A stretch of 64,000 bases of DNA from Pseudomonadota bacterium. Its GTDB lineage: Bacteria; Pseudomonadota; Gammaproteobacteria; Pseudomonadales; Pseudohongiellaceae. Position numbers and translations under genes: made by a program. Under the pieces are notes generated by a model that was not told the DNA's origin, did no database searches, and saw only the letters and a program-made list of their open reading frames with translations. The number at the start of each line of letters is the position of its first letter. Within the stretch, counting starts at the first letter, position 1. The stretch spans positions 1-64,000 of the forward strand of contig JAQBSZ010000019.1 in the NCBI GenBank assembly GCA_027623555.1. The letters run 5' to 3'. Positions 44,624 to 53,070 of the stretch are shown here, in pieces.

Positions 44624-45598
44624 TCAGGCTGCTTTGTGCCTTGCAGCTCTTCTTTCCAGCTTCTCCAGACTGACCAGTCCATTCAACATGCAAACAGACT
44701 GCTTCTGGATTTCAAGTGCCAACACACCCCACTGACTTTGCGATAATCCAAGCTGCTGAAGCAGCACGGGGCTTTGCTGCTGGATGAATCCACGCTTGTC
44801 AGCGCGAACTACCCGGCCGGTCCAATCGACTACCGCCAGGTAATCCTGCAGTCTGCAGGGCAGCAAGGGACTGGCATTTGAATCTCCCGACCGCTCAGTG
44901 AATGGTAATAGTCTGGGGAGTTGAAAGGGTGCGAGATATGCTCTGGTTACTCGCAACGGATCAATTTGTCGAAGTCTGTCTTGAACGGAAGTAAAGCCCG
45001 AGGTGAACAGATCAGGCGCAATTCCTGCTCGAATCGGATTGAGATCCACATAGGTCATGCATGAGAGCAAGGCACTCTCATCCAACAAGGCCTGAGACTT
45101 GAATCGACCTTCCCAGAATCGCCCGCTGCAACAATCTTCCTGATTGGCCCTACGGGCGATGTACTCGTTCAAGCAAGCCATGAAGCGACTGAGGTTAGCG
45201 AGTTGCCGGCGGAAATGGTCAATGTAGACTTTCGTAAGTGCTCGCTCAATAGCTGATAATACGTGGCCTGCTTGCAACCGCTGAATCAACAAAGGACCTT
45301 TGTAGAGGCGGGTCCACCGATTGACGACTTCGTCGTCAGACCAGTTCTCCGCCCTGTCCTGGTCGATATGCAGCACCACATGATAGTGGTTGCTCATGAC
45401 AGCATAAGCCGCGATATCGATGGCGAAGGTTTCGACTAGCAATGCCAGGCGCTCTACCAGCCAGGGTTTGCGATGATCGAAGCTCTTGCCAGTGAAGCGG
45501 TCCTCGCCGCACAGGAATGCACGCCTGACACACCGAGAGATGCAGTGATAATAGGGCGTTGCTTCCAACACTACCAGTTGTGAACGAGGGCGGGTCAT
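44624..45598 (-). CDS. Y1 (HUH) transposase, REP-associated type
   Basis: 324 residues from ATG 45598, chosen because GGAG lies 9 bases upstream and the sequence then starts MTRPRSQLVVLEATPYYHCI, a normal family N-terminus. The HUH motif is HYH at 71-73 (VMSNHYHVVLHID). The region SRFMACLNEYIARRANQ supplies the likely nucleophile Tyr146, and GRFWEGRFKSQALLDESAL and TYVDLNPIRAGIA follow as in Y1_Tnp/RAYT proteins. The enzyme should cut single-stranded DNA at small hairpins. It is monocistronic and flanked on both sides by its probable target arrays. Confidence 0.92.
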   Translation of the reverse strand: MTRPRSQLVVLEATPYYHCISRCVRRAFLCGEDRFTGKSFDHRKPWLVERLALLVETFAIDIAAYAVMSNHYHVVLHIDQDRAENWSDDEVVNRWTRLYKGPLLIQRLQAGHVLSAIERALTKVYIDHFRRQLANLSRFMACLNEYIARRANQEDCCSGRFWEGRFKSQALLDESALLSCMTYVDLNPIRAGIAPDLFTSGFTSVQDRLRQIDPLRVTRAYLAPFQLPRLLPFTERSGDSNASPLLPCRLQDYLAVVDWTGRVVRADKRGFIQQQSPVLLQQLGLSQSQWGVLALEIQKQSVCMLNGLVSLEKLERRAARHKAA

Positions 45599-45659
45599 CC
45601 TTGACTCCGGAAAATGCTGTCGGTAATAAATAATTAGCTTAGTACGGAATCGGCAGACT

Positions 45660-46015
45660 GCAAGTTTTAGTGGGTGCAAGTTTTAGTGGGTGTCCCCTTG
45701 TTTCCTTGCCTTGTTTCCTTTTCTTGTTTCTTTGTTTCTGGCTAAATGGGTGTCCCCTTGTTTCCCCCTTGGCTAAATGGGTGTCCCCTTGTTTCCCTTT
45801 CTGGCTAAATGGGTGTCCCCTTGTTTCTTCCCCTTGGCTAAATGGGTGTCCCCTTGTTTCCCTTTGGCTAAATGGGTGTCCCCTTGTTTCCCTTTCTGGC
45901 TAAATGGGTGTCCCCTTGTTTCTTTTTTGGCTAAATGGGTGTCCCCTTGTTTCTTCAAATGGGTGTCCCCTTGTTTCCCTTTCTGGCTAAATGGGTGTCC
46001 CCTTGTTTCCTTGTT
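45660..46015. repeat. Right tandem array, GGCTAAATGGGTGTCCCC units
   Basis: Ten copies of GGGTGTCCCCTTGTTTC at about 30-bp spacing, mostly as GGCTAAATGGGTGTCCCC followed by a T/C-rich linker of variable length. The array begins next to the transposase gene with a 16-bp perfect tandem duplication, GCAAGTTTTAGTGGGT at 45660-45675 and 45676-45691. The mini-hairpin is GGG-TGT-CCC, the reverse complement of the left-array core. It lies just upstream of the transposase start, so it may also affect its transcription. The gap 45599-46034 holds nothing else. Confidence 0.95.
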
Positions 46016-46034
46016 TATCAGCCACTACAAACCC

Positions 46035-46469
46035 TCAGATAATCCAACCCTGTTTCCTGCAATAGTGGAAATACCAGAGCAGGGCTATAGCCACGGCGAT
46101 GAGAAACAGCGGCAGGATCGCGCTGGTGATGCCTAATACGTCAAGGGCATCAGTCAGAAGAAACGCGTGCGCCATCTGCACGATGATGCCAGCGAGGGAC
46201 AAGGCCAGGAATGGCATCGCCAGGGACTTGCGCAGCAACAGCAGTACACTGCCGATGACGCCAGCTGTGACCGCGATGGCGTAGGCCGATGTGGCCCAGA
46301 CAGGAATTTCTCGATACAGCGGTTGTTGCTCAATCGGCAATTGGGCGATGGCCTCCGGGCTCATTGTGACCTGTGCCAGGTAGCTGGCAATTCCGATCAG
46401 GTTCCACACCACCGCCAGGCTGGCTATCCAGTAAAATGATTTGGGTAGGGTGACCGTTTGCTCGTTCAT
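46035..46469 (-). CDS. Small four-helix membrane protein, function unknown
   Basis: 144 residues with four hydrophobic helices (about 12-33, 58-79, 82-105, 113-135). The sequence SFYWIASLAVVWNLIGIASYLAQV and the ILPLFLIAVAIALLWYFHYCRKQGWI end resemble a conserved uncharacterised inner-membrane family. Starts at MNEQTVTLPK. It lies downstream of astB in the same direction but the 87-bp gap with a strong palindrome argues against the same transcript. Confidence 0.75.
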   Translation of the reverse strand: MNEQTVTLPKSFYWIASLAVVWNLIGIASYLAQVTMSPEAIAQLPIEQQPLYREIPVWATSAYAIAVTAGVIGSVLLLLRKSLAMPFLALSLAGIIVQMAHAFLLTDALDVLGITSAILPLFLIAVAIALLWYFHYCRKQGWII

Positions 46470-46492
46470 TGTTGTTATCCTTCTGCGAATAA

Positions 46493-46556
46493 TTGGGGTC
46501 AGAGTAAAAATACAGTAGTTTCACATAAAACTACTGTATTTTTACTCTGACCCCAA
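46493..46556. repeat. Perfect 29-bp palindrome of the GGGGTCAGAGT family
   Basis: Arms 46493-46521 (TTGGGGTCAGAGTAAAAATA then CAGTAGTTT) and 46528-46556 are exact reverse complements, separated by six bases. The right arm touches the astB stop at 46557. The arm core TAAAAATACAGTAGTTT is the same as in the repeats at 27273 and 28482. The structure could act as a terminator for the ast operon, but no T-run follows, and it more resembles an inserted foldback repeat. Confidence 0.92.
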
Positions 46557-47894
46557 CTATTTCTGAAATTCATAAATCGAACTCAGATTTAATATTCCCG
46601 TAAGCTCATCCAGCGCGGTGAGGCTTTCCAGTAACAGGGACGGATCGCGAAGATCATCGGGAGCCAGGCGGTCCCGGTAATGCTTGTTAATCCAATTCCG
46701 TAAGCGGCTATGCAACTCATCATTCAATATCACTCGTGCCTGTAAACCAGCCAGCTGCTGGGTGTTCATGACCACACGCAAGCGCAGGCAGGCCGGTCCA
46801 CCGCCGTTGTTCATGCTCTGCCTGAGATCGAACGGTAACACCTGGTCAATCAGCTCATTATCGGCTTCCAGTTGTTGCAGGTACCGACTCACAGACACTG
46901 TTTCCTGGCATTCCGCCGGAACAATGAGCGTGTGTCCTGGCTTGCCTGGCGTACTCAGTAGTTGGGAATTGAACAGATAGGACGCCACAGCGTCCTCCAG
47001 CGATACGTCATCGGAAGGCACCTCGATGTAGTTAAGCTCGTCATTACCGAATCCTCGGTCCAGTTGTTGGCGCAGCTCTGTCGTATTGGCAAATGCCAGT
47101 TGGTGATAGAACAGCAAATTGCGGTTACCCACCGCGATGACATCATTGTGAAATACCCCGGCATCGATAGCGGCGGGATTCTGTTGTGCGAAGACTGTAC
47201 GGGCGGCACTCAAGCCATGGTTGCCGGCTATTTCCTTGCTCGCTTCGAAGGTCTGTCTGGCCGGAAACTCTTTCGGCAACAGCAATTCTGCCTGGGCGCT
47301 GCGCCCATAGACGAACAGTTCCACACCAGGCTCCCCGTAGTCGGTACAGAACCGCGTATGGTTGGCGGCACCTTCGTCGGCACACTGCGGATCGGCAGAA
47401 AGTGCGGCATGGTGCAGGTAATCTTCGCCCTGGAATATAGCCGCCAGTACAGCCGCCGTAGTCTGAACTTCAATAGCGCGATGAAACATACTACTGAGGT
47501 TGGCTGGCGTGAAATGAGTCTTGCCATCGGCGGTGTCGGCGAAGGGCGATACAGTCGCCGCATTAGCCACCCACATGGCCGAGGCTGAACAGACGCCAGC
47601 GAGCAATTGGGGATCCTGCTTGAAGACTCGTTGCAAGACCGCAGCCGGTTTTCGAGCCTTGAACCCCATCTTGTGGAGGGTCGGCAGATGGGGCCGCTCA
47701 TGGGGTGGCAATACGGCCTGCTGCAAACCCAGACGGTGCAGCGCCAGCATCTTGTCCAGACCCTGCAGGGCCGCTTTTCGAGGCGAGGCAACCAGGCCAC
47801 TGTGTTCGCTGGAGGCAACATTGCCGTAAGACAGACCCGCATAGTTATGGGTAGGCCCTACCAGGCCGTCGAAGTTGACTTCAAAAGTGCTCAC
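46557..47894 (-). CDS. astB: N-succinylarginine dihydrolase
   Basis: 445 residues, close to the 447 of E. coli AstB. N-terminus [25 protein letters not shown], a [38 protein letters not shown] block, and catalytic Cys in [15 protein letters not shown]. It converts N-succinylarginine to N-succinylornithine, CO2 and ammonia, the second step of the succinyltransferase pathway. It starts within the last bases of astD (four-base overlap) and is the last gene of the operon. Confidence 0.95.
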   Translation of the reverse strand: MSTFEVNFDGLVGPTHNYAGLSYGNVASSEHSGLVASPRKAALQGLDKMLALHRLGLQQAVLPPHERPHLPTLHKMGFKARKPAAVLQRVFKQDPQLLAGVCSASAMWVANAATVSPFADTADGKTHFTPANLSSMFHRAIEVQTTAAVLAAIFQGEDYLHHAALSADPQCADEGAANHTRFCTDYGEPGVELFVYGRSAQAELLLPKEFPARQTFEASKEIAGNHGLSAARTVFAQQNPAAIDAGVFHNDVIAVGNRNLLFYHQLAFANTTELRQQLDRGFGNDELNYIEVPSDDVSLEDAVASYLFNSQLLSTPGKPGHTLIVPAECQETVSVSRYLQQLEADNELIDQVLPFDLRQSMNNGGGPACLRLRVVMNTQQLAGLQARVILNDELHSRLRNWINKHYRDRLAPDDLRDPSLLLESLTALDELTGILNLSSIYEFQK

Positions 47895-49357
47895 AGACTT
47901 ATGCCGGGTGCCAATTGCTCGGGTAATTCAACTTCGTCACTTAACATGCTGGCCACCGGATAGGCACTGTAGTCAGCGGCGTAGAAGGCACCGGGTCGGT
48001 AATTGCCACTGGCGCCCACACCCCCAAAAGGTGCTGCCCCGCTGGCACCGGTAAGAGGCCGGTTCAGGTTTACGATCCCGGCGCGGATACGGGAATAGAA
48101 TTGCTCCCAGGCTACCTTGCGGTCACTTAACAATCCTGCCGCCAGTCCATAACGGGTGTTATTGGCTACCGTAATCGCCTCCTGCAGAGATTCGACCCAG
48201 ATCACTTGTAGCAGCGGTCCAAAACATTCTTCATCGGGTACCTCGCTCGCCTGGGTTACATCGATGATGCCCGGCTCGATAAAGGGACGATCCGCTTGCC
48301 TGCGCACTAATGCCTTCAATGAAACAGCGCCTTCGGCCAACAATTTCTGTTCGAAAGCTAACACCTGAGCGGCCGCCAGGTTGGAGATTACCGGCCCGAT
48401 AAAACAGGCGTCGTCGCTGCCCACCTTGATGTGGGTAGTTGCGCGCACGAGCCTATCCAGTAAAGACTCATTCAGCTCGCTGCGCACCAGGATCAAGCGA
48501 CGGGCACAAGTGCAGCGTTGACCGGCAGAAATAAACGCCGACTGGATGATGGTGTAGACCGCCGCAGCAAGATTGCGAACTTCATCAACCACCAGAGGGT
48601 TATTCCCACCCATCTCCAATGCCAGCAGCTTGTCCGGACGGCCACCGAAAGCCCGGTGAATCGCGTGCCCTGTCTTTGAACTGCCGGTGAACAGCAGTCC
48701 ATTGAGCGCTTCGTGATGGCTGAGCAGTTCGCCGGTTTCCCGACCACCCTGTACCAGGTTGAGAACCCCGTCTGGCAGACCGGCATCGATCCAGCACTGC
48801 ACCGTCAGCTCACCAAACAGGGGGGTGAGCTCAGAGGGCTTGAACACGATGGTGTTGCCCGCCAGCAGTGCCGGGATGATATGGCCATTAGGCAGATGCC
48901 CGGGAAAATTATACGGGCCCAATACGGCGAATACGCCAATCGCTCGATGGGTCAACTGCAGGTGAAAGGCGTTGTTAACAGACTCTGTGGTTCCAGTGCG
49001 CTGTTGGTAAGCGCTGACCGAGATTGCCGCTTTGCCAATCATCGTGGCAATCTCAGTCTTGCACTCCCAAAGAGGTTTACCGGTCTCCTGGTGCAGGGCG
49101 CTCGCCAGCGTTTCGCTGCGCTGACTAAGTTGCTCTACAAAACGATCGACATAGGCAGCGCGCTCATCGAAGGTGAGCAGGCACCAATCGGTGAACGCCG
49201 CGCTTGCCGCCTGCACTGCCGCATTGATTGTTGTGGAGTCAGCAGCCCGCCCGTGCCACAAGGGCTCCCCCGAGGCGGGGTTCTCAGAGACAAATTCACT
49301 ACCCCGGGAAGCTATCCACTGGCCGCCGATGTAATGCTGTTGCTTCAATTCGCTCAT
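47891..49357 (-). CDS. astD: N-succinylglutamate-5-semialdehyde dehydrogenase
   Basis: 488 residues of the aldehyde dehydrogenase family. The nucleotide-site motif [17 protein letters not shown], general base Glu in LEMGGNNP and nucleophile Cys in [11 protein letters not shown] are in place. The N-terminus and length match AstD. It oxidises succinylglutamic semialdehyde to succinylglutamate with NAD, step 4 of arginine breakdown. Four bases overlap astB and four bases separate it from astA. Confidence 0.95.
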   Translation of the reverse strand: MSELKQQHYIGGQWIASRGSEFVSENPASGEPLWHGRAADSTTINAAVQAASAAFTDWCLLTFDERAAYVDRFVEQLSQRSETLASALHQETGKPLWECKTEIATMIGKAAISVSAYQQRTGTTESVNNAFHLQLTHRAIGVFAVLGPYNFPGHLPNGHIIPALLAGNTIVFKPSELTPLFGELTVQCWIDAGLPDGVLNLVQGGRETGELLSHHEALNGLLFTGSSKTGHAIHRAFGGRPDKLLALEMGGNNPLVVDEVRNLAAAVYTIIQSAFISAGQRCTCARRLILVRSELNESLLDRLVRATTHIKVGSDDACFIGPVISNLAAAQVLAFEQKLLAEGAVSLKALVRRQADRPFIEPGIIDVTQASEVPDEECFGPLLQVIWVESLQEAITVANNTRYGLAAGLLSDRKVAWEQFYSRIRAGIVNLNRPLTGASGAAPFGGVGASGNYRPGAFYAADYSAYPVASMLSDEVELPEQLAPGISL

Positions 49358-49361
49358 CGTC

Positions 49362-50390
49362 TCACCTGATTTTCAAAAGCTGCACTTCCGACCCCGGCTC
49401 AACACCGAGCGCGGCAACGGCCTCGCTGCTTACCGCAACTTCGTTGCCACCGAATTCCTTGACCGGCGACAGAACCAGGCGATAGTTATCGAGCCGCCTG
49501 TTACTGACAATGTAAAGGGGAAGCTGCTCCACTTCACTGTGTTCATCCAGTAACCCGGTGATTTTTGCCGTGCTGCAGTTCTTGATGGAATTTATGTTCA
49601 CGCGCTCACACTCCATCACCGGACCGGCATCAAATATGTCGATCATGCCGTGATAGGCAAAGCCTTCTTTCTCAAGCAGTTTTCGCGCTGGCACGGCATC
49701 GTCATGTGGTTTACCAATAACCGCCACTGCCTCTTCATGCAGCAACTCCTTATATACGGGAAAGCGTGGCATGAGATCGGAAATAAACTGGGAGCCGTTA
49801 ACGGCACTGATGAAGTCGGCCCGGGCGAAGGGCAGGTTGAAGAATTTCTTGCCGAGATGTTGCCAGAATGGCGAATTCTCGCTCTCATCGAGCCAGCCGC
49901 GGATTTCTGCAAACACAATGTCGCTGAATCGCTCGGGAAAATCGCTCATGAATACATAGCGACAACGAGACAGGAATTGCCCGGCATTTTTTTTCCGGAA
50001 ATCCGGCAACAAAAACAACGAAATCAACTCAGTCTCGCCAGTGAAATCATTGACCAGGTTTAACAGGTTACTGGTCACCCGAAGATCGAGCAACTCCGAA
50101 TACTTCGATTCTTTCGACAGCTTGTAATTGTAAAATGGGCGCGTGAGCCCCACGCCGGAGACGATGCCAGCGGTACCAACAATCTTTTCAGTCTTCTGCT
50201 CTTCCATGACTAACAGATACACAGATTCTGTGTTCCGGCGCGATTCTCCCCGCAGGCTCTCGCGAACCAGTTCCAGTTTCTTCTCCCAGGTGTGTTTGTC
50301 GAAGGGCATTGAAGTCATGCCCGGCGGTAACAGGGCAGAGAGATTCAGCAGGGAATCAAGATCAGTCTCGCGAGCGCTACGTATGATCAT
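49362..50390 (-). CDS. astA: Arginine N-succinyltransferase
   Basis: 342 residues from ATG 50390 (MIIRSARETDLDSLLNLS); the longer frame to 50423 is less likely. Conserved blocks LPPGMTSMP, VGTAGIVSGVGLTRPFYNYKL, ELISLFLLPDFRKKNAGQFLSRCRYVF and FAEIRGWLDESENSPFWQHLGKKFF match AstA. It transfers the succinyl group of succinyl-CoA to the alpha-amino group of arginine, step 1. The start lies inside the end of the upstream M20 gene (14-base overlap). Confidence 0.95.
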   Translation of the reverse strand: MIIRSARETDLDSLLNLSALLPPGMTSMPFDKHTWEKKLELVRESLRGESRRNTESVYLLVMEEQKTEKIVGTAGIVSGVGLTRPFYNYKLSKESKYSELLDLRVTSNLLNLVNDFTGETELISLFLLPDFRKKNAGQFLSRCRYVFMSDFPERFSDIVFAEIRGWLDESENSPFWQHLGKKFFNLPFARADFISAVNGSQFISDLMPRFPVYKELLHEEAVAVIGKPHDDAVPARKLLEKEGFAYHGMIDIFDAGPVMECERVNINSIKNCSTAKITGLLDEHSEVEQLPLYIVSNRRLDNYRLVLSPVKEFGGNEVAVSSEAVAALGVEPGSEVQLLKIR

Positions 50391-51639
50391 GTGAACTCCC
50401 GGCCGCATCGCGCGCTGCTGCATTTAACTCGATCAGGCTCTCACCTTCCCGGGAGAGTCGATCTAACAGCAGCAGGCTGAGCCTAGCGCGCTCGGTAAGA
50501 CTATCGCTGCGCATAAATTCCTGATCCGTATGAATCTCGCCTCCCACCACACCCAGAGTATCAATGTTAGGCAGCCCCGCGGCCGCCAGGTTGTTACCGT
50601 CGCAGCAGCCACCGGTGTCGTTAAATCTCACCGTTAGCCCCAGCGACGCTCCGCATGATGAGGTCCAGTCCATGAGTAATTGATTGGCGGGGGAAATTCT
50701 CTTGGGGGGGCGGGAAAACCCACCGCTCAGCAGCATTTGAATTCCTGGAGCCTGGTTCAGTTCAGCCACGAGGGCGGCAAGCTGCTCTGCCAACTGCTGC
50801 TGTTGTTCACGGCTTATGCAGCGCACGTTGAACTGGCACACGGCTTGATCTGGCACGACGTTGAAGGCGGTTCCGCCGCTGACTCTGGCAATATTGACGG
50901 TGATTCCCCGCGCCAGGTCAGTCAGTGCGCCCAGTCGTTGTGCAGCCTCGGTCATCGCGAGAATGGCGTTCACCCCTGTTTCGAATTCGCGCCCGGCATG
51001 GGCTGCACGTCCCTTCGCCACCAGGGTGAAGTTGCCCGAACCCTTACGCGCCCGGGAAAAACTCCCATCTGGCAAAGCCGGCTCAAAAATCAGGCCCGCA
51101 TGGGCTTGCGTGGCGGCCAATTGCAATTCGCTTGCCGATCCATGGGAGCCAGTTTCCTCATCGGCATTCAACAGCACGCGCCAGCCAAGCCGGTCATCGT
51201 CCTGGCATTGTTCGAATGCGGTGAGTGCCGTGTGCATCACCAGCAAACCGCCCTTCATGTCGGCAACGCCAGGACCGGTAAGCATGTTGGCATCAAGCAT
51301 GCGGGGCTGCTGAAAGGCATGCTCGACCGGGAACACCGTATCCATGTGTCCAACCAGCAACACCTGGATGGGTGCATCCGGCCGCTTGTTACAGGTGAGC
51401 ATTTTTCCGAAGCGCTCCTGCACCAATTCGCCATTGAGATCGACCCGTTCGGCGACAGCAGAATCCAGCAGCTCCACATTTTCTGCCAGCGGTGAGTAGA
51501 GCGCCTGGAATTCCTCGGCCACAACCCCGAGTCCAGGCAGATTTGCGGTACCGGAATTAATGGCCGACAGTTGGCACAGGCGATCAACCAGATCATCCTG
51601 CCGGGACTCGATCCAGCGGCAGCTTTCTTGCAGGTTCAT
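50377..51639 (-). CDS. M20-family metallohydrolase inside the ast operon
   Basis: 420 residues with the dinuclear zinc motifs VGHMDTVFP, GPGVADMKGG and ADEETGSHGS in order, plus the dimerisation domain GKGRAAHAGREFETGVNAI and a late GGEIHTDQEF: carboxypeptidase G2/ArgE/DapE type. It is fused into the ast operon: 1 bp after astC, overlapping astA by 14 bp. The pathway needs an N-succinylglutamate hydrolase (AstE, family M14), and no astE is in the window, so this enzyme may perform that step. That role is an inference. Confidence 0.85.
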   Translation of the reverse strand: MNLQESCRWIESRQDDLVDRLCQLSAINSGTANLPGLGVVAEEFQALYSPLAENVELLDSAVAERVDLNGELVQERFGKMLTCNKRPDAPIQVLLVGHMDTVFPVEHAFQQPRMLDANMLTGPGVADMKGGLLVMHTALTAFEQCQDDDRLGWRVLLNADEETGSHGSASELQLAATQAHAGLIFEPALPDGSFSRARKGSGNFTLVAKGRAAHAGREFETGVNAILAMTEAAQRLGALTDLARGITVNIARVSGGTAFNVVPDQAVCQFNVRCISREQQQQLAEQLAALVAELNQAPGIQMLLSGGFSRPPKRISPANQLLMDWTSSCGASLGLTVRFNDTGGCCDGNNLAAAGLPNIDTLGVVGGEIHTDQEFMRSDSLTERARLSLLLLDRLSREGESLIELNAAARDAAGSSHDHT

Positions 51640-51640
51640 A

Positions 51641-52843
51641 TCAGCCGTCCTGAAAATCCTGCAGTGCGGCTTCGACGATCTGCAGACCCTTTTCCAGGTG
51701 CGCGTCAGAAATATTCAAGGGGGGAAGCAGCCTGATCATATTGGCACCGCATTTACCAACCAACATTTTCTTCTCTCGAAGTTTTTCCAGCATGTCACCA
51801 TTGGGTACCGTGCACTTGATGCCGATCATCAACCCCAGTCCGTGCACCGATTCGATAACAGTTGGATAGCGCTCCACCAGTTGCTTTAACTGCTGCTGCA
51901 ATACCTCTCCTTTGCGCTGAACTTCCTGTTGTTGGCCAGGCTCGAGCAACAGGTCCATTACCGCGTTGCCGACCGCCATCGCCAGAGGGTTGCCACCGAA
52001 GGTGCTGCCATGGGTTCCGACGACCATAGTCTGGCCAATCGCTTCCGTGGTGAGGCAGGCCCCGACCGGAAATCCTCCGCCGAGCCCCTTGGCTAGAGCC
52101 ATTACATCCGGTGTGACAGCGAAGTGTTGGTGGGCGAATAGTTTACCGCTGCGGCCAATACCGCACTGCACTTCATCCAACATAAACACCAGGCCATGTT
52201 CATCGCATAGCGCTCGTACTTGCTTCATGAACGCGGCACTGATTGGCCGAATGCCGCCCTCACCCTGGACAGGTTCCAGGACGATGCCGGCCGTGTTCGG
52301 TCCAATCGCTTTTTTAAGTTGTGCCAGGTTCTCCCATTCGACCTGATCGAACCCGTAATCAAGGGGAATGAAATCCTGCATATGTGACGGATTGCCGGCA
52401 ACCGCCAGGGCCGCCAACGTGCGGCCATGAAAGCTGTCTGTAAAGCCGATAATTCGATAGCGATCCTTATGCCCGGTAGCAGACTGATAACCCCGAATCG
52501 CCTTGATGCCGGCTTCCACTGCTTCGGTTCCGGAGTTGGCAAAAAACACCCGATCGGCGAAACAACTCTGGGTGAGTCGTTGCGCGAGGCGCTCTGCCGC
52601 TGGAATTCTGAAGATATTGGACAGGTGCCAGAGCTTTCCGGCCTGCTCGGTAAGTGCCGCCACCAGATGGGGATGGGCGTGTCCGAAGCTGGTTACGGCG
52701 ATACCGGACAGGTAATCCAGATAAGCTTCCCCGTCTGCGGTGAACAATTCGCTGCCCCGACCATGGGTGAAGACCAGGTCATTCGGTGGACTGTAATTGG
52801 GCCACAGTGCGTCTCTTGGACCTGGAGCACTGATCCCTGTCAT
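51641..52843 (-). CDS. astC: Succinylornithine/acetylornithine aminotransferase
   Basis: 400 residues from ATG 52843, with AAGGA upstream. An in-frame extension to 52927 adds no family sequence. Class III aminotransferase motifs: NSGTEAVEAGIKAIRGYQ, SFHGRTLAALAVAGN, LDEVQCGIGRSGK and LAKGLGGGFPVGA with the PLP lysine. ArgD and AstC cannot be separated by eye, but position as first gene of the ast operon says the succinylornithine reaction (step 3). Transcribed divergently from the Lrp-type regulator. Confidence 0.92.
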   Translation of the reverse strand: MTGISAPGPRDALWPNYSPPNDLVFTHGRGSELFTADGEAYLDYLSGIAVTSFGHAHPHLVAALTEQAGKLWHLSNIFRIPAAERLAQRLTQSCFADRVFFANSGTEAVEAGIKAIRGYQSATGHKDRYRIIGFTDSFHGRTLAALAVAGNPSHMQDFIPLDYGFDQVEWENLAQLKKAIGPNTAGIVLEPVQGEGGIRPISAAFMKQVRALCDEHGLVFMLDEVQCGIGRSGKLFAHQHFAVTPDVMALAKGLGGGFPVGACLTTEAIGQTMVVGTHGSTFGGNPLAMAVGNAVMDLLLEPGQQQEVQRKGEVLQQQLKQLVERYPTVIESVHGLGLMIGIKCTVPNGDMLEKLREKKMLVGKCGANMIRLLPPLNISDAHLEKGLQIVEAALQDFQDG

Positions 52844-52934
52844 TTCGGTGATTTCCTTAGGGGTTGACGATGTCACTGCGCTCTCCAACGAATTATATTT
52901 AGTGCCATAGCGTAGCAAGAAGCTCACAAAAGGA

Positions 52935-52965
52935 CTTATTTATCTTTTCCTATTTGATAAATAAG
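52935..52965. promoter_or_regulatory. Intergenic palindrome, candidate Lrp/AsnC-type operator
   Basis: CTTATTTATC (52935-52944) and GATAAATAAG (52956-52965) are perfect 10-bp inverted repeats with an 11-bp AT-rich spacer. The site lies between the divergent astC and Lrp-type genes, 92 bp from the astC start and about 106 bp from the regulator start. Lrp-family proteins bind AT-rich imperfect palindromes of about this size, so it is a good operator candidate for both genes. Not proven. Confidence 0.6.
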
Positions 52966-53017
52966 CTGTTTCTTATTGGCCGTGATTCCGCATAAAATTC
53001 GGAATGCATGCCGGTTG

Positions 53018-53047
53018 CAACCCAATGGGGCACAACCCAATGGGGCA
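53018..53047. repeat. 15-bp perfect tandem duplication ahead of the Lrp-type gene
   Basis: CAACCCAATGGGGCA occurs twice without interruption (53018-53032 and 53033-53047), 24 bases before the regulator ATG. It is probably in the 5-prime untranslated region of that gene. It could simply be a slippage duplication. Confidence 0.9.
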
Positions 53048-53070
53048 TTCTCAAGTGGAAGAAGACGCCT

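Larger units (their letters stand above)
44151..46015. mobile_element. Y1-transposase locus enclosed by two inverted-orientation tandem arrays
   Basis: The unit consists of a left array (44151-44500), a tail of about 120 bp, a minus-strand Y1 transposase (44624-45598), about 60 bp of leader, and a right array (45660-46015). The arrays read differently but share a GGGACACCC core (GGGTGTCCC on the complementary strand) ten times each, with opposite orientation. This is the arrangement expected of an REP-associated tyrosine transposase and its target hairpins, in an extended form. No terminal inverted repeat or target-site duplication outside the arrays was recognised, so the boundaries are inferred. 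Confidence 0.7.

Noticed and set aside
45670..46015. Repeat-rich protein genes in the right array
   Set aside because: The frames exist only because the repeat lacks stop codons; the peptide shifts frame between units and has no ribosome site of its own.
46493..46556. Intrinsic terminator of the ast operon
   Set aside because: The stem is long and AT-rich without a following T-run, and the arm sequence recurs elsewhere as a repeat, so a repeat element is the better explanation; a terminating effect is still possible.
50680..51495. A 271-codon plus-strand frame
   Set aside because: Antisense to the M20 hydrolase; no recognisable domain.
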